From the NCBI GenBank assembly GCA_964519885.1, contig CAZFLX010000008.1, positions 21,846 to 85,845 of the forward strand: 64,000 nucleotides of DNA, in the 5' to 3' direction. A program made the translations under genes and the position numbers. The notes below the pieces were generated by a model. It worked only from the letters and a program-made list of their open reading frames with translations. It made no database searches and was not told the origin of the DNA. This stretch comes from GCA-002282575 sp964519885 (GTDB taxonomy: Bacteria; Pseudomonadota; Gammaproteobacteria; Thiomicrospirales; Thiomicrospiraceae). This document shows, in pieces, positions 61,940 to 64,000 of the stretch (positions within the stretch are counted from its first letter, which is position 1; each line of letters starts with the position of its first letter).

Positions 61940-64000
61940 TTAAGGGGCAGGATCAACCTCTTCCTTCCTAACCAGACGCACGGCAAAACCACTCTCCTTC
62001 ATACCCCAATTGACTACGGAGATAAGGTCGTACCACGCGCCGTCGGTGCCTTCGGCAAACGCCGACGACGACCAGTATCCTCTATCGGGTGGTGTTGGAA
62101 AGTATGAGGTATCAATAGCTGGATTGACTCGCCCCATATCGGCAATGCCTGGTAACTCTTCCACGGTGGGCATACGCCAGTTGTTGTAACCACATAAGCC
62201 AGCTGTATTTACGTCTGCAACATATTTTTCAGTGTCGCATCTGCCTGTTTGGTAGCAAGTTCCCCCACTTTCTACGCCAGCATTGCCGCCATTATTGCTG
62301 CTGTCGCTGTTGTACCAGCTGTAGGTGTGGTCTTTGTCGCGCAAGCCGTTATCGTCGGTTTTGTTTTCCCACATTAAGCCTGTGTTGTTGTCGAGTACAC
62401 AATCCCAACTCGTAGCGTCGGCAGCTAGGGGCTGCCCTGTACTGCTGATTTTGGTGAAGTCAAAACCATTATTCTTGCCTGCGTTTTGGCTGCTGCTACC
62501 GACTTTTGCCAGTTTGCCTGCCATGGCTTGGGCATCGCGTCCATAAGATGCATCTTCTTGGGCTGCATTGCTTGTTGTTAGATAAGTAATCACAATACCT
62601 GTATCGTTCAGCTTACCTGTTGCCGTGGTGTTGTGAATAATCGCGTCTTTGCTGATATTGCTGGCTGTGCTGCTCAGTTGGGCATTGCCAGAGATGCTGC
62701 TAAGGGTGACGTTGACGCTACTGGCTTGTAGGTTGCTGCTGTTCACGCAAGTGGGCACAGTAAAGGTCGCACTGGTTTGCCCCGATGCAATATCGACACT
62801 GGTGGTGGCGTTGCTGTAATCGGCATTGCCTGTGCAACTCACCGCACCTGTAGCAGCGATTGTGCCGCTGGGTAAGGGGTTGGGTGCACTGTAGCTGATA
62901 TTGGCGGTGGTGATGCCATTGGCAGCAGCGTCTAGGGTTACGGTGAAGGTAAGGTTATTGCCTTCAAGTGCGTCGGCGGTTTTGCTAAGCGTTGCGGTGG
63001 GTGGAGGGGCGGCAACAGTGAGGGTGAAGCTACGAGCATCACTAGCGCCATCTTTGTCGCTGGCAGTTGCCGATAAGTTATAGGTTCCCGATTGGCTAGG
63101 TGTGCCAGAAAGTACGCCTGTGCTGGTGTTTAGGGTAACACCTGTGGGCAGTGTGCCTGTGATGGCGTAGCTGGTAATGCTGTCGCCATCGGTGGCGGTG
63201 ACTAAACTGGCAAGGGCAAGGCTGTAGGCTTGTCCTTGAGTAGCGTTTTGGTTGCTGATGGTTGCCAGTTCGGGGGGTTCTGATCCAAAGCTAACTGAAA
63301 TATTACAGTTGTCGGTAATGGCATTGGTGGTGAGCGTGGTGGTAGGTGTGCCTCCGCAGCCAGTGCTAATACCGAAAATACTGTAGCCTGTGTTGGGGCT
63401 TAGGGTAAAACTGGTGGTATTGCCGTGGGTAACGGTTTGACTGGCGGGGGTAACACTGCCTTTGTTGGTGTCTAGGCTGGTGGCGGTAACGGTGTAGGTT
63501 TTTTGGCTAAAGCTGGCAGAAACGCTACAGTTGCTGGTAATGCTGCCTGTGGTATAGATGCTGCCACTTAGGCTACCGCCGCAACCTGTGACGCTGGCTA
63601 TCTTGTATCCCGTATTGGGAGTGACAGTGAAACTGGTGCTGTTGCCGCTTTGCACACTGGTACTGCTGGGGCTGATGCCGCCATTACTGCCTGCACTGGC
63701 TGAAACCGTGTAGTTGACTATGGGTGGTTGTGTCGGGGCTGGTGTTGGAGCTTGTGTTGGAGCTTGTGTTGGAGCTTGCGTTGGAGCTTGCGTTGGAGCT
63801 TGCGTTGGAGCTTGCGTTGGAGCTTGCGTTGGAGNNNNNNNNNNNNNNNNNNNNNNNNNNNNNNNNNNNNNNNNNNNNNNNNNNNNNNNNNNNNNNNNNN
63901 NNNNNNNNNNNNNNNNNNNNNNNNNNNNNNNNNNCTGCTGTTGGGGCTGCTGTTGGAGCTGCTGTTGGAGCTGCTGTTGGAGCTGCTGTTGGGGCTTCTG
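61940..64000 (-). CDS. Large multidomain surface protein with repeat stalk and DUF1566 end (5' end outside window, gap inside)
   Basis: Partial. From the N-terminal side: a PTAA/TQAP tetrapeptide stalk (interrupted by 100 N), two InlB-type B-repeat-like domains (TPNTGYKIASVTGCGGSLSG, SPNTGYSIFGISTGCGG), a putative Ig/cadherin-like domain (ATISNQNATQGQAYSLALASLVTATDGDSITSYAITGTLPTGVTLN), a Calx-beta-like domain (SKTADALEGNNLTFTVTLDA), and a C-terminal DUF1566 lectin-like domain (DNNTGLMWENKT, NNWRMPTVEELPGI, GFAVRLVRKEE). Frame analysis on both sides of the gap agrees with a missing length divisible by three. The last ~35 codons resemble a retroelement variable region. Likely secreted or surface-anchored. 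Confidence 0.82.
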   Translation of the reverse strand, partial: QKPQQQLQQQLQQQLQQQPQQQXXXXXXXXXXXXXXXXXXXXXXXXXXXXXXXXXXPTQAPTQAPTQAPTQAPTQAPTQAPTQAPTPAPTQPPIVNYTVSASAGSNGGISPSSTSVQSGNSTSFTVTPNTGYKIASVTGCGGSLSGSIYTTGSITSNCSVSASFSQKTYTVTATSLDTNKGSVTPASQTVTHGNTTSFTLSPNTGYSIFGISTGCGGTPTTTLTTNAITDNCNISVSFGSEPPELATISNQNATQGQAYSLALASLVTATDGDSITSYAITGTLPTGVTLNTSTGVLSGTPSQSGTYNLSATASDKDGASDARSFTLTVAAPPPTATLSKTADALEGNNLTFTVTLDAAANGITTANISYSAPNPLPSGTIAATGAVSCTGNADYSNATTSVDIASGQTSATFTVPTCVNSSNLQASSVNVTLSSISGNAQLSSTASNISKDAIIHNTTATGKLNDTGIVITYLTTSNAAQEDASYGRDAQAMAGKLAKVGSSSQNAGKNNGFDFTKISSTGQPLAADATSWDCVLDNNTGLMWENKTDDNGLRDKDHTYSWYNSDSSNNGGNAGVESGGTCYQTGRCDTEKYVADVNTAGLCGYNNWRMPTVEELPGIADMGRVNPAIDTSYFPTPPDRGYWSSSAFAEGTDGAWYDLISVVNWGMKESGFAVRLVRKEEVDPAP
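63745..64000 (-). repeat. 12-base VNTR encoding TQAP / TAAP stalk
   Basis: Seven full 12-base units (plus strand GGAGCTTGYGTT) left of the gap and about five related units (GGAGCTGCTGTT) right of it. Both unit types keep the frame. The repeats continue to the window edge. Confidence 0.9.
63835..63934. other. 100-N assembly gap
   Basis: Exactly 100 N inside the 12-base VNTR; GGAG on the left and CTGCTGTT on the right continue the repeat phase, so the missing length is probably zero or a multiple of 12. Confidence 0.95.

Overview
The window comes from a gammaproteobacterial chromosome; I cannot name the genus. The evidence is a two-lobed (type II) QueF, the order yqgE-ruvX-pyrB followed by a metal-ligand-less dihydroorotase homologue (pyrX), Asp-type HemB, and a complete set of type II secretion (T2SS) gsp genes. 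There are no rRNA or tRNA genes and no CRISPR array that I can see. The sequence is a draft assembly: three runs of exactly 100 N (21695-21794, 25282-25381, 63835-63934) all fall inside tandem repeats of surface-protein genes.

Layout. 1-19 kb is housekeeping: a TauE/SafE-like membrane protein and phnN, the polyphosphate pair ppk1-ppx, two tandem HDOD proteins, an M48 lipoprotein, rlmJ, an isolated short flagellin, selO, queF, yqgE-ruvX-pyrB-pyrX, hemB and aroE. 19-20 kb holds two coiled-coil, membrane-anchored proteins. 20.2-28.7 kb is a surface/regulatory locus: a giant Ig-repeat protein and a repeat-tailed lipoprotein read leftward, divergent from an HTH + NBR1-type Ig regulator and a GT60-like glycosyltransferase. 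Three copies of TGTAAA-N6-TTTACA lie between the divergent genes, and the regulator is split by a GCCA tetranucleotide repeat of the kind that drives phase variation.

28.7-58.6 kb is one T2SS operon (minus strand, order C-D-E-F-G-H-I-J-K-L-M-N) broken by three insertions: yefM-yoeB plus a penicillin-acylase-family gene and an Rpn scrap between gspE and gspF; vapBC between gspF and gspG; and a ~15.6 kb island between gspK and gspL. The island carries three overlapping tyrosine recombinases with a small coiled-coil partner, and a type I restriction-modification operon (half-S, hsdM, dinD, fic, hsdS, hsdR, YgjP-like metallopeptidase). That operon is itself interrupted between hsdS and hsdR by a DUF1778/GNAT toxin-antitoxin cassette that leaves a duplicated hsdR 5' scrap.

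58.6-64 kb is accessory: repeat hairpins, higBA with a palindromic operator, two DUF1566 (C-type-lectin-like) secreted proteins whose last ~35 codons look like diversity-generating-retroelement variable regions, and an unrecognised AT-rich three-gene cassette encoding two multi-pass membrane proteins, one of them SLATT-like. The most interesting systems are the phase-variable HTH-NBR1 regulator with its operators and surface proteins, the island-split T2SS operon, and the membrane-protein cassette.
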